Assembly: GCA_022496205.1 (NCBI GenBank)
Contig: WTXD01000010.1
Span: 372,001-436,000, forward strand
Origin: Gloeopeniophorella convolvens
Taxonomy: Eukaryota > Basidiomycota > Agaricomycetes > Russulales
Direction of reading: 5' to 3'
Length of the DNA stretch: 64,000 nucleotides
The notes beneath the pieces are model-generated. The model did not search any database. It was not told the DNA's origin and saw only the letters and a list, made by a program, of their open reading frames with translations. The position numbers were made by a program, and so were the translations under genes. Of the stretch, positions 23,621 to 34,126 are shown piece after piece; the first letter of the stretch is position 1; each line of letters starts with the position of its first letter.

Positions 23621-25166
23621 CTAGGTACTCAGACTGGCAGTAGGCCATAAACTCAGTCGTTTCTCACCGTATGGTAGATAATTAAGTGTGACAGGTCTGT
23701 CAGCAAGGCGACGAGCCTCGACAAAGGGGTCTAACACCTGCACGAGCTCGCTCCCCTGTTCGTCAGACTTCACGTTCAGGTGCAAGTTGCGCAGCGCAGG
23801 TAGCACAGATAGGGGCCACTCTCCATCGATGGTTAACGTACAGAGAACATGGCAGAACCTACTCGAGGAACGTCGGTCTTTCAGCCGGAGCTCCTCCACA
23901 GCGTCGAACGGCCGGAGGAGCTCGAGCCATTGTTCAGGCTCAGGCTCATCTTGATCTGGTTCGGGCACCAGCGTTGGTTGTTCGAGCGACTCCTCAAATG
24001 AGATCTGGAGGATCTTCTTGGTCGGGAGGACAGTGTGGTGTAAAGAAGAGCAGATCTGCGCCAGTGCGGAGACTTGCCAATCTAACGGTCTACATTCCAC
24101 ACCCACCGAAAGGCCTGTCCACAGGGGGTCCGACATCAGGAGGGGTGCTCTTGATTCCCCCCCCCCCAATGTTCAGACGAACATCTTGACGGGGCGCGAC
24201 AGTGTTGCAGCGGGAAAGGAGCAAACCTAGGTGCGTCAGGTCGATGATAAGCTGATTGTGTAGATGAATTGTGACGCTCTCCAAGTGAGGAGCGACGAAG
24301 CGCGACACAAGGTCTTCGAGGTCTTCGCTGGCACCCTGAAACTTGAGTTCCACGAGCGCTGGCAGGACTACAGTTGTCAGCGACGGCGGCGAGCGTGCTC
24401 TTCCTGCGGCTTGCAGGTGTGAAGCAGAGGGAAGGTAATGGATGTAGAGGGTGCGGAGATGGGACATGACAGAGATGTGTGGGAAGAGAGCAGCAGGTGA
24501 GAAACATCCTGCATCTGGAATACGCCCGATGCGTAAGTTCCAAATGACTCCAGTCGACGCAAGAACCTTCGGCAGTGACGGAACGACGGCACCTTCGAGA
24601 AAAACCCAACTCAAGCGTGGGGCAGAAGTGTCCAAGAACCCCTTGGGAAGCGTGATCTCAGGTCCGCCCTCGGGGCAGAAGAGGTCGAGGGAGTCCAGCC
24701 TCCCAAATGGCCTTCTCCCCATGGTACGGCAGCTAATTTGGCAGCGAGCGAAGGCGTTACAGGGAACACATCCGAATATGCGGGAAGGGTGCTGGAGAGC
24801 ATATATGATATTATCTTCATCCTCCGGGGTCAGACCTCCCCCCGCGTTGCGACCGTATTTGATGAAGATGGGAAAGTGCGGCCAGTGATTGAGAATATCC
24901 ACGACGGGCTTCCCGTACGTGCAGTGAAGGAACAGCTTGAGACGGCGTGGCGAGGAGAGGACGACGCTGCGCCACGTTCGGCACACGTTCGCGACTCTGT
25001 CCCATCTCCATACGCCAAGGTGCGACTGCCAGCCTTCAAAGTTTTCCAAGGTCCAAGGGCGGATCATACTAAATATGTCCAAGAGCACGTTCTCAGGGAG
25101 CAGGTCAAACGCCGCGCGACGGCGATGCTGCGCTGAAATGCAAGTCAACAAACAACACTCGTACAC
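23621..25166 (-). pseudogene. F1: F-box/LRR-like protein, frameshift in an 11-C run
   Basis: Minus-strand member of the family arrayed at 34-55 kb. The F-box reads FDLLPENVLLDIF, then VCRTWRSVVLSSPRRLKL, TPEDEDNII, a leucine-rich middle with GASEDLEDLVSRFVAPHLE, and the acidic linker PEPDQDEPEPEQW. The frame breaks at a plus-strand C11 (24157-24167) and resumes in the other frame to 23621. The extreme N-terminus probably lies upstream of an intron ending TTGACTTGCATTTCAG; no ATG starts the open frame at 25166. F-box proteins pair SKP1 with substrates in SCF ubiquitin ligases; the substrate cannot be told. The homopolymer break may be real slippage or a read error. Confidence 0.7.
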
Positions 25167-25352
25167 GATGTGAGCGGCTACTCACACGGCGACAGTCCCT
25201 GTGGAGTCACATGGAGAGATTAGAGACGTGCGCTTAGGCTGGCGGTCAGCCCTGTGGAAGTAGTGGGCTCGCCCTCCATGCGGATCCGAGGTCGAGCGGG
25301 TTTGGGGGAGCGGGGAAAGGTTGGGAAAAGAAACCTGCGCGACTCGCCCCCT

Positions 25353-25360
25353 CTATATAC
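25353..25360 (-). promoter_or_regulatory. TATA element of F1, shared F-box family promoter block
   Basis: On the minus strand this reads GTATATAGAGGGGGCG, about 190 bases before the F1 open frame. The same core (TATATAGAGGG) precedes F2, F3 and F5. Confidence 0.5.
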
Positions 25361-25888
25361 GTACATCGGAGCAGGGGGCAATACACATGCGTAGTATTGT
25401 TGGATGCCCAAGCTGGCTCGAACAGCCATCAGTAGTGCGTAAACGCGGAGGCAACAAGGCCGTGATTAATATCCTGCTCAGCTCAGCGTGACCTCCGCCG
25501 AATATACGGGCCATCGCCTTATCGCCAGCCGCGGTGACCCTGCTACATAGCACATCATGGCCAGGGCCTAGCCTCCGCCGCCTCTGACCTGGAGATTCCG
25601 ACCAGCATCGACCACTAGGGCCTCTTCCACTATTCGGCTCTGCACTGCACCTTGAAGCGTGCGCGTGAGGCTTCAGTACTTCAGTAGCTGTAAGTAAGTA
25701 GATCGCGGGCGCGTCTATCGCCCTCAAGTTCCTGCCGTCGGTCCGGATCCCTTTGCCCAGCGGGCACAAGGAAACAACAGCCATGATGCAGATTACGAAC
25801 ACGAATCCAATTCGTTCTATGCTGTACCGTACAACTAGTAGATGCCTATCTCATATTCACCACACACATACCTACACAGCCCGCGCGC

Positions 25889-27373
25889 TTACACCAGCCC
25901 ACGCCCACCCATCGCAACTGTATCCCACACTGCCCTGACCGCCTCAGTCCACAGCGCGCCCAGCACGCCGCCCTGCTGCACGCCCCCAAGCCGCCGCCGC
26001 ACGTCCTCGACCGCCTTCACCGCGGCTTCGGCTGCCGCCGCGACGCGCGGGCGCCGGACGAAGCGCAGCAGCGCACCGAGCGCGGGAAGCACGACGCACA
26101 GGAAGAGCAGCGGCGCAGCGCCCGCGTACGACCGGAGCGCGGCGCGCAGCACGGCGAGCACGCCGCGGGCCTCAGGGGGCGCGGTGCGCGTGAGCGCTGC
26201 GGCGGCAGCCGCCGCAGGGCGCGAGCGTGGAGAAGCGCGTCGCGGGAGGGGAGTCGCGGTGCGCGAGGTCGCGGCGGACGACGCAGCGGGGGTGAGCGGC
26301 GCGAGGCCCACCGCGGGGCGGCGCTTCGTCTGCGGCCGCGGGTTGGCTGGCACGGCGGTGTGCGTCGAGTTGCTCGACGCGGAGGAGCTGGAGAGCGCGG
26401 GCGAGGCGGGCCGTGAGGGCGTCGGCGTCGCGTCGGCCGCGGGGGGCGGCGCGGACGACGTGGAGGGTTGGGGCAGGGCGGGCGCTGGTGCGGGCTTGGG
26501 TGAAGGCGCCGCTGCGGCTGCCACTGCGGCGTCGTGCTGTGCGCGAAGGGCAGCGAGCGACTCGACGAGGCGCTAGAGGCCAAAAGTCAGTGTACTTCCC
26601 AGGAGAGGTCAAGCGCCACACGTACCGCACGGCTGGCGACGGGCAGCTCGGTCTCGTACTCCAGGAACTGCGCCGCATATGCCCACTCGTCGAGCGCCGG
26701 AAGGAGCGTCAGGCAATATACCTCGAGCACTTTCTCGTACCCCTCGCCCTCGCCCGGCGCGGGCATGCGGCACGCGAGCCACTCTTCTACGATGCCGCGC
26801 CCTGCGCCGATGCGCCGACTTTCGCAGCGGCGAGGGCAAGCGCAACGAGCACCTGCGGGGGCAAGGCGGCGGAATTGCGCGCGGGGCTGTCGGCGGGTGC
26901 AAAGAGATCCACGGAGCGCGCGTGCGCAGTAGCGACAAGGGCGCCGCACTGAGGAGCGCGTTGGCACGCAAGGGCGCAGGGACGCCACCCGGCGGGGGCG
27001 GCGCGGCGTAGACGGTCGCCTCGAGGGTGATGCGGAGGACGTCCCACTTGCGGCGGTGCTCTGCGAGCGGGTCGGGGGCGGCGGCGGTGGGCGGCGGCGG
27101 GAGGAGGGCAAAAGCAGAGGCGAGGAGGGAGTGCGTGAGGGCGATGTCGTGGTGGAGAAAGGCGCGGGCAGCGCGCGCGTACAGCGGGCGGAGGGCCGCG
27201 GCTGTGTTTTGGTGCGGCGGGACGGGCGTGGGCGTGGGTGTGGCCACGGCGAGGACGGGGCGGGGGGCCTTGAGGGGGATGAAAGGGGGGCCGGGGACGG
27301 CGGGGGAGGTGGTGAGGGTAGCGGTGGGCATGTATGCGTCGCCGCGAGGGTAGGATGTTGTGGTAGAGAGCAA
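25889..27373 (-). pseudogene. copy D: tail-anchored protein, possibly Pex26-like peroxin; fullest of four copies, two single-base frameshifts
   Basis: Two exons: 26626-27373 and 25889-26572, intron 26573-26625. The N-terminal half is helical (LYARAARAFLHHDIALTHSLLASAF, HRRKWDVLRITLEATVYA, LPPQVLVALALAAAKV, GIVEEWLACRM, VYCLTLLPALDEWAYAAQFLEYE). After the intron come RLVESLAALRAQHDAAV, a long proline/alanine-rich linker, one membrane segment (AAPLLFLCVVLPALGALLRFV) and a basic tail, ending VAMGGRGLV. One C-terminal membrane helix plus a helical cytosolic domain is the plan of tail-anchored peroxins such as Pex26, but no diagnostic motif was found. Bases seem missing near 26965 (ALLS/ALVATAH) and 26845 (AQGA/IVEEW); with them the length is 477 residues. 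The gene starts about 378 bases from the divergent GH17 gene. Confidence 0.5.
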
Positions 27374-27750
27374 GGTGAGACGGTGTCGGTGTCGGGGTTG
27401 CGCCAGCGCTCCGACTCCCCGCTTTCACGTGCTTTCCTGATTAGATCTTTGCGGTGGCGCCGGTTCGATTCTCAGCAGGGACATTTGATCAGGGCACGCC
27501 AGAGCAGCCGAGGGCGCCGCAAGTGATCAGCTGAAGGACGGCCGTGTCCCCGAACGCGCACGCAGAGACGCGCAGAACTGCGGGCGCGGCGGGCGTAAAG
27601 ATGTCCGGGAATAGATCGGCCATATGATTGGTCCCTTGCCCAGTTGAACGACCCGCTGTGGCATTGACCAACCACGCCTTGTCCTCGACGCCCACTCACG
27701 ACCGCTCGTAACGGCCCCGCTGACCTGCTAATAGTAGCCTCGTACTGACC

Positions 27751-29951
27751 ATGTCCCGCAACCCATTTGGCACACCCGAGCCCGCCCACTCCTCTGGGAG
27801 CTTCGAGCCGTACCGCGACCACGGGGTAAATGGCAGCCCCGACAACAACGACTATTTCGATGCGGCGGCCCTCCCGGTACGTGAGCCGCCCGCCCAGCAG
27901 ATGCCGTCCCGTGCTAAGAATACTTCTCTCCATCACCCTATAATTTCGTCCCCACGACCGTCACCACTTTTTTTTTTTAAATTCGTCTTGCATTCCTCCC
28001 CTCGGTTTTCTCTATCCCCTCCAACTCGGCACGCTTTGGTCGTCGCCGCACACGTAGCCTCCGCACAGGCTCTCTGATCAATACCCCACCTACAGCGCCC
28101 CCGACGCTGCCTCCCGCGGTGCATACGCCGTCCCCGCCGCAATAGAATCCAACCCCGACTTCCAAGCACCCATGTCGTCCGCCTACCGCAACGTCGACGC
28201 CCCCGCGGGCGAGCAGCCCTACCAGTGGCAGGAAAAGTACACCGCCCCCGGCGGTGCCCGGCGCAAGTGGATCGTGCGTGCCCCGCCCTGTCAGACCTGA
28301 CCCGACGTGACAGCCCGCTGACGACGATGGCGGCGTCCAGATCTGGGGCTCGCTCGTCGGCCTCGTCGCGCTCATCGCGATCGGCGTCGGCGTCGGCGTC
28401 GCGGTCTCGCACAACCACCATAGCGGCAGCGGCAGCAGCAACCGTGCCTCCAACGGAAACGGCAGCTCGCCCGTCGCGCAGACGGACCCGAACGACCCGA
28501 GCACGTTCGTCAAGGACGACCGGCTCATACAGAGCTTCTACGGCCTCGCGTACACCCCCGCCGGCTCGCAACTGCCCCAGTGCGGCAACTCGCTCAGCGA
28601 CGTCATCGAGGATATCCAGGTGCGCGCACCGCGGCCCTCGTCTGCGCGATGCCCCGCCCGCTGACGCCCGCCCGCAGCTCATCTCGCAGCTGACCACCGT
28701 AAGAGCGCCCGCCGCGCTATCTATTTCTCTGAGGCTGTGGCTGTGGCTGATGGCGTGCTCGTGCACAGCGCATCCGGCTGTACGGCGCCGACTGCAACCA
28801 GTCCGCGCTCGTGCTCGAGGCGATCAAGCAGACCAAGGTGAACCTGACCGTCTTCCTGGGCAACTACAACGTCCCGACGGACGGCGGCGCCGCGTACGTG
28901 CGCCAGCGCGACGAGATCACCGCCGCCCTCCAGACGTACGGCACGGACCACATCGGCGGCATCACCGTCGGCAACGAGTTTATGCTCAAGTGCGTCGCCG
29001 GCTGCTCTATTATTAGCTTCGGCGTGCTATTTTCGGGCGTGCTGATCGTGGAGTGGGTTAATAGCTGGTTGACGGCGGCCGGCACGCAGGATCCGAATAG
29101 CGATATTGGGAACCAGGGCGCGCAGCTGCTCATCGCGAACATCACCGACACGATCAACACGCTCAACGGGATGAACCTCCCGACGCACATCCCGGTCGGC
29201 ACCGCGGACGCGGGCGCGTTCTTCAACACCGAGGTCCTCTCGGCCGTCGAATACGGCGTGCGTGCCCGCTCTACACACTCGGCGTGAGGCCGCTGGGAGC
29301 TGACGCGCGCGCATTAGATGTCGAACGTGCACCCGTGGTTCGCGAACGTGTCGATCGACCAGGCGGCCGGCTGGACGAACGACTTTTTCCAGGAGTGGAA
29401 CGCGCAGCCCGCGGCGCTGCTGAGCAACCACCCGACGATGTGGATCGCCGAGACGGGCTGGCCCACCGTGCGTGCAGGCGCTGCTTGCCAATCGAACGGG
29501 CGCTCACGACGCTGACGGTGGTGTGTTGTGTGGGGCGGCAGAAATCGTCCGACGTGGGCAACGAGAGCAACGGCCCGTCGACGGCGTCCGTGCCGAACCT
29601 GCAGGAGTTCCTGGACACGTTCGTGTGCCAGGCGAACCAGAATGGGACGGGCTACTTTTTCTTTGAGTTTTTCGACGAGGCGTGGAAGGTATGCGCGCAG
29701 TGGATCGGCGGTATAAGGCAGGCGGCTGACGTTACGTCGTGGCGCAGGATCAGCAGTTTGGTGGCGTCGAGGGCTGGTGGGGCCTCTTCAACGCAAAGTG
29801 AGTGGGCCGCGCTCCGCTTCGACGCGTCATGGGCTGCGACGGCTAATCGCGCTGCTTCTTGCTTCTGCTTCTCCTCTTCCCCCGCGTCCTGTGGTGCTTA
29901 CTTATCGATCGCAGCAAAACGCTCAAGCCGATCACGATCCCCAAGTGCTGA
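27751..29951 (+). CDS. GH17 glucan endo-1,3-beta-glucosidase, type II membrane protein
   Basis: Ten exons: 27751-27876, 28058-28273, 28341-28619, 28678-28698, 28769-28989, 29065-29257, 29318-29467, 29542-29688, 29748-29797, 29915-29951; 479 residues, intact. A cytosolic N-terminus (MSRNPFGTPEP, PTYSAPDAA) precedes a membrane anchor (WGSLVGLVALIAIGVGVGVA) and a Ser/Asn-rich stalk. The extracellular GH17 domain has SFYGLAYTP, IRLYGADCNQ, GGITVGNEFML (acid/base Glu in GNE), PVGTADAG, HPWFAN, IAETGWPT (nucleophile Glu) and YFFFEFFDEAWK. This is the BtgC-like class that trims beta-1,3-glucan of the wall. The donor at 27877 joins the acceptor at 28057 to keep the frame. The start is chosen as the first ATG of the open exon. 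Confidence 0.9.
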
Positions 29952-29982
29952 GCGCGAACTCTCTCCCCCGTGAAGGGCGACG

Positions 29983-30014
29983 CAGACACGGACACGGACA
30001 CGGACACGGACATG
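29983..30014. repeat. (GACACG)n hexanucleotide repeat
   Basis: About five units of GACACG in the presumed 3' untranslated region of the GH17 gene. It is a simple tandem repeat with no spacers. Confidence 0.7.
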
Positions 30015-30534
30015 GTTACCCCTCCCTTATATCTTATCCGCGACGAGACGACGGCGACGGACTCTGAGTATTCTTGTGTAGCTACATAGTTACGTTGTGT
30101 TCGAATCGGACCCTTGCAGGCACACACACACATGCATAAATCATTACGTTGTGCCCACGTTGCGCAGCGGCTGGCACGGAGCGGCAAGCACAGCATGGGC
30201 CGTGGATGGAGATGAGTCGCGATGGCCGAGCGAGGCAACTGGGTCCCGCGGGCGCGAGTGGCACCCTGCGCGAGCCAGCTATGCGAGTATAACTTATGTG
30301 TATGTGCGAGTACTTGATTATAATTATAAGCTGAGCCGCCCCCGGGCCTGCGCCTCTCGACACCCGCAGACGCCCTGCAACGAGGCCCGCCTCACACGCC
30401 TCTCTTCTCCGCTCCCCCACCACCACCACCACCACCCACAACACCCCGCTCACACCGCACCGTATCATACAACACACGTCGTCCCGCGGCTGCACCCGGC
30501 CGCCCGCGCCCCTTCACGCTGCAGCTCCTCCCCT

Positions 30535-30840
30535 GGCGCCGCCGCCCCGCCCCCGCCCCCGCCCCCGCCCCCGCACCAACACCCGAGCCCGAACCCGCAC
30601 CCGCACCCGCACCCAGCCCCCGCGCCCCGCGCCGCGCAGGCACCACGTCCTCCGCCGCCCCGTCCTCGTCGTCCCGCCGCGCGCGCGCCGCGACCGTCCC
30701 GCCGCCCCACTCGCCCCCTCTCCCGCTCCCCATCCCCGTCCCCGCGCCCGTCCTCCCAACGCCCGCCCCGCTCCCCGTGCCGCTGCCACCACCGCAACCG
30801 CACACGCACCCGCGCCGGAAGCACCCGCACCCGCACCCGC
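30535..30840. repeat. C-rich (CCCCCG/CACCCG)n low-complexity tract
   Basis: Repeats of CCCCCG and CACCCG just before the RhoGAP start. They produce long proline/histidine- or arginine-rich frames on both strands. Some of this may be the 5' leader or a proline-rich N-terminus of the RhoGAP protein, because the frame is open back to an ATG at 30777. Confidence 0.6.
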
Positions 30841-30845
30841 CTCCG

Positions 30846-32338
30846 ATGGGCAGCACCGACCCGCAGCACCGCGACGCCAAGGCGGGGCTGCGCGCGTGGT
30901 GGTCCGGGTTCACCGCCGCGCAGCGCATGCGGCCGCCTGCTGCTGCGCCGGGCGCGGGGGCGTATGGGGAGACGGGGGAGGGCGCGGGGGTCGTGTTTGC
31001 GCGGCCGCTGAAGGAGAGCTTGCGCTATGCGAGCGTGCAGGTGTCCACGGCGGACGCGGCGGGGCGGCTGTATGTGTGGGGGTACATCCCCGTCGTCGTG
31101 GCCAAGTGGTGCGCTCCTTGCTCTTGCGACCGCGGTGCTGTGCTGATGCGGGGGCTGGCGGGCAGCGGGCTGCTGCTGAAGGAGAACGGTGCGTGGTGTT
31201 TGTTGCGGGTGGTGCGGTGTGGCTGTGGGTGTTGACGGTGTTGCGCAGCGACGGAGGTCGAGGGCACGTTCCGCGTCAACGGCTCGGCGAGGCGCATGCG
31301 CGAGCTGCAGACCGTCTTCGAGACGCCGCCGCGGGTGCGCCGCCGCCTCCCCCCCGCCCCTCGGTGCGCTGACCTGACCGACCCGCACGCGCGCAGTACG
31401 GCAAGTCGCTCGACTGGAAGACGGAGCACTACACGACGCACGACGTCGCGAGCGTCTTCCGGCGCTTCCTCACCCAGCTCCCCGTGCGTCCGCCCTGCCT
31501 GCCTGCCGCGCGCGCAGATGCACTCATGCCGACGCCACAGGAGCCCGTCATCCCGCATGACCTGTACTTCCCCGTGCGCCGCCCTGCCGATCCCGTCCGC
31601 TGACCCCGCCCACTGACGCCGTGCGCAGTTCCGCGACGCCATCGGTGAGCGCCGTGTGTGTGTGTGTATATGTACAGCGGGGAGGCTGACGCGGCGCAGC
31701 GAAGCGGCCGTACAACCAGGACGTGGTGATCGCGACGTACAAGCGGCTCATCCGCTCGATGCCGCACCCGAACCAGTACCTCCTGCTCTACGTGCTCGAC
31801 CTCCTCTCCGTCTTTGCGCGCAAGGCCGACAAGAACCTCATGACCGCGCAGAGTACGCCCCGCACCCCTCTCATCCGTCCTCCGCCCTTCCGCTGACCCC
31901 GCGCGCGCCCGCACAGACCTCGCAGTGATCTTCCGCCCCGGGCTGATGTCGCACCCGAACCACGAGCTCACGCCCGCCGAGCACCAGCTCTCCCAAGACG
32001 TGCTCGAGTTCCTCATCGCGCACCAGGACTGGTTCATGCTCGACACGCCGCGCCCGCCCCCGCCGCGCGCCGCGTCGGACGACAGCGCCGAGGGCTGGGC
32101 CGTCGTCGAGCACCCGCACCCGCATCCGCACGCGCACGCGCCGCTCGGCATCGCGCGCAGCCGGACGCTGCCGTCTGCGCGCAAGGGCCGCGAGATCAAG
32201 GCGGCGCCGGGCGCGGGTGCCGAGGGCGCGGCGCGGGAGCAGCGCGAGCGCGGGCGGGAGCACGAGCGCGGGCGAGGGGAGGCGCCGGGCGCGGCGGTGC
32301 TGCGCAAGGCGCGGCGCGCGTCGGCGCAGCCTGGCTGA
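30846..32338 (+). CDS. RhoGAP domain protein
   Basis: Eight exons: 30846-31108, 31166-31188, 31249-31334, 31397-31483, 31541-31573, 31629-31644, 31700-31852, 31917-32338; 360 residues, intact. It switches off Rho-family GTPases by stimulating GTP hydrolysis, acting at the cell cortex. Motifs are RLYVWGYIPVVVAKCGLLLKEN, EGTFRVNGSARRM (arginine finger in FRVNG), YGKSLDWKTEHYTTHDVASV, FRRFLTQLPEPVIPHDLY, NQYLLLYVLDLLSVFA, and NLMTAQNLAVIFRPGL, the conserved final RhoGAP helices. The C-terminus is alanine/arginine-rich and probably disordered. The first donor is placed at GTGCGC (31109) because it yields the family sequence AKCGL. An in-frame ATG at 30777 would add 23 residues. Confidence 0.85.
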
Positions 32339-33179
32339 GGCGCCGGTGCGTGCCTCTGTCTGTCTTGTTCCGGCTCTGTTTCTGTTTCTGCCTCTCTGCG
32401 CTCTCGTGTTTTCTCTCTCCCTCCCGTGTTTCTTTCTCTCTCTCTCCTCGTGTTTCTTTCTTTCCCCGTGTATCGCGCCACCACTGGCTCCGACGCCGAA
32501 GCCGCTCCGCATATCCGCCCACACACGTACCGTACACACACACATATGTACACGCGCGCGCACACAGACCGTGTGCCCACGACCACCTGCCCCTAGTAGT
32601 GCGGCTGACTGTATGCCTCCGTCTCCCATCTCTACTTTTTTTTTTTCCTTTCCTTTCCTCTCCCGCCCGCGTCCCTCTTAGTACCTTTCACTCTCCGATT
32701 CGAGTCCTGTTCGCTTTTTTTTTTTTCGCCTGTGTCGGCCAGTGTAACGTAACGCAGTAATCATCGTGCTCCGGCGAGGATATCCTTAGTATGTACACAA
32801 AGTACTGCACATCACACGCGCGCGCGGGCTCCCGTTCCGCGCCAGCAAGTACATGTAATGATTCACGCACCGCAATGCAATGTGGGGTTCTCTTTCATTG
32901 GTTGTACTCATGTGTGTGTATGAAGGAAGGCGGCGTGGCATGGCAACGGGGGTAAGTACGTACGGTATATATGTGGAAGCATCAGGGCTTCTTCTGCGGC
33001 GCGCGGAGGGCACGTTGTGCGCGCGTGCGCGCGCCACCGCAGCCACCGACAGCACGCAAAGTTAGAGTTGGCGTGGGCAGGGGGCATGCATCATTGCAAG
33101 TAGCGCTGCGTCTCGAGGGGCCGCGCTAGGCCCGAGCGGGCCCGCGCGCTGCGCCCGCGGTACCCACGCCGCGTGCCCG
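32339..33179. other. pyrimidine-rich 3' flank and spacer
   Basis: A CT-rich microsatellite-like stretch (32360-32480), T runs near 32634 and 32716, and then the left copy of a dispersed direct repeat (32826-33085). No gene is supported. Confidence 0.5.
32826..33085. repeat. dispersed direct repeat, left copy
   Basis: Matches 43346-43585 in the same orientation: both run from GGGCTCCCGT through AAGTACATGTAAT, GGCATGGCAACG and a (GC/GT)-rich purine-pyrimidine tract into the 3' flank of a P450 fragment. It marks the left border of the amplified unit. Confidence 0.6.
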
Positions 33180-33740
33180 TCAGTCGTCCAGCGCGGCAAC
33201 TCCACGCCGTCGCGCACACGCATCATGCACTGGAACGGCAGTGGGCTCCTACGGCGCGCAGGCCATCCGTCAGCGAACAGCATCGGCGATACGCAGCAAA
33301 AGCGGCGCGCACGACACGAACCGCGGCACGAATGCCTCTGCCGGCGCACTCGCCCCCTCCACTGGTGCAAACCCGAACGCCGCGACTGAGCATCCCGGCC
33401 ACCGCCACCCACGCCTCGTCGAGTGCAGCCGCACGCCCGGGGCACGCGCACCGCCCGAAGCCAAGTGCCGCGTCGGGCGGCGGTGCGGGCGCGCGAGGGA
33501 GGGAGCAGGCGGGGTGGAAGAGGAAGAAGGTGATGTCGGGGCTGTAGGTGCGCGCGTCGCACAGGATCGCGTGTGCGTTCGCGAAGGCCGTCGTCCCGGC
33601 AGAGAGCTGGTACCCGGCGTGCACGTCGTCCTGGTACATCAGGCAGCGCGGGAGTGCCGGGCTCCAGGAGTGGGTGGGGGAGCGCACCGAGAGGCACGGC
33701 GAGGCGCCAACACAGTACCTCGTGCAGCAGCACGCAGCGT
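33180..33740 (-). pseudogene. R1: P450 C-terminal fragment
   Basis: Minus strand. It retains helix K (LLHEVLCWRLAVPLG), the YQLSAGTTAFANAHAIL segment and a degenerate heme motif (LGFGRCACPG; the intact gene has FGFGRRACPG). The last intron and the final exon stop (33180) follow. Similarity to the intact P450 at 50434-52526 stops abruptly just upstream of LLHEV. Confidence 0.7.
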
Positions 33741-33972
33741 GGCGGTGGTTTTTGACGAAAAAAGGACACGCACCCGCCCGCAGTCAAACGTTGGCCTGCA
33801 TGTAAGTATCGTGTCAGTGGCAGGCAGCAGTGGGACATTCGGATGTCACCCGTTCGAACCGGTCACGCAGGGTCACGCTGACAGTGGCAGCTTACGGCCA
33901 GGGCCAGCGGAGTTCGAGTCGTTGTCTCAGGCTCCGCATTTTGTGAACTACATACACTGCCCCCACTTCGAG

Positions 33973-33980
33973 TTATATAG
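33973..33980 (+). promoter_or_regulatory. TATA box of F2 within a shared promoter block
   Basis: The context CCCCCACTTCGAGTTATATA GAGGGAGC is repeated almost exactly upstream of F3 and F5. It lies about 154 bases before the F2 open frame. Confidence 0.6.
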
Positions 33981-34126
33981 AGGGAGCTTGCCCAGTCCTT
34001 TCCCCGCAGGTCTCCAGACACTTTGACCCCCGGCCGACCCTGCATGCAGGACAAGCCTAGTTCGGCCATTCTGGACACCAAAAGAGCATGTCTTGAATCT
34101 CTCCATGTGACCCCGCAGGAACCATC

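Noticed and set aside
26573..26625. An apparent 23-base intron in the tail-anchored gene (GTACACTGAC to CTCTAG)
   Set aside because: A canonical GTACGT donor 30 bases upstream gives a normal 53-base intron in frame.
27877..28057. Apparent one-base frame error between GH17 exons 1 and 2
   Set aside because: Using the acceptor CACACGTAG at 28057 instead of the later CACAG keeps the frame.
29983..30014. Possible CRISPR-like short repeats
   Set aside because: It is a simple hexamer microsatellite without spacers, in a eukaryotic genome.
30097..31011. Long plus-strand frame rich in proline, arginine and histidine before the RhoGAP gene
   Set aside because: It is composed of C-rich hexamer repeats with open frames on both strands; no motif, and the RhoGAP frame differs.
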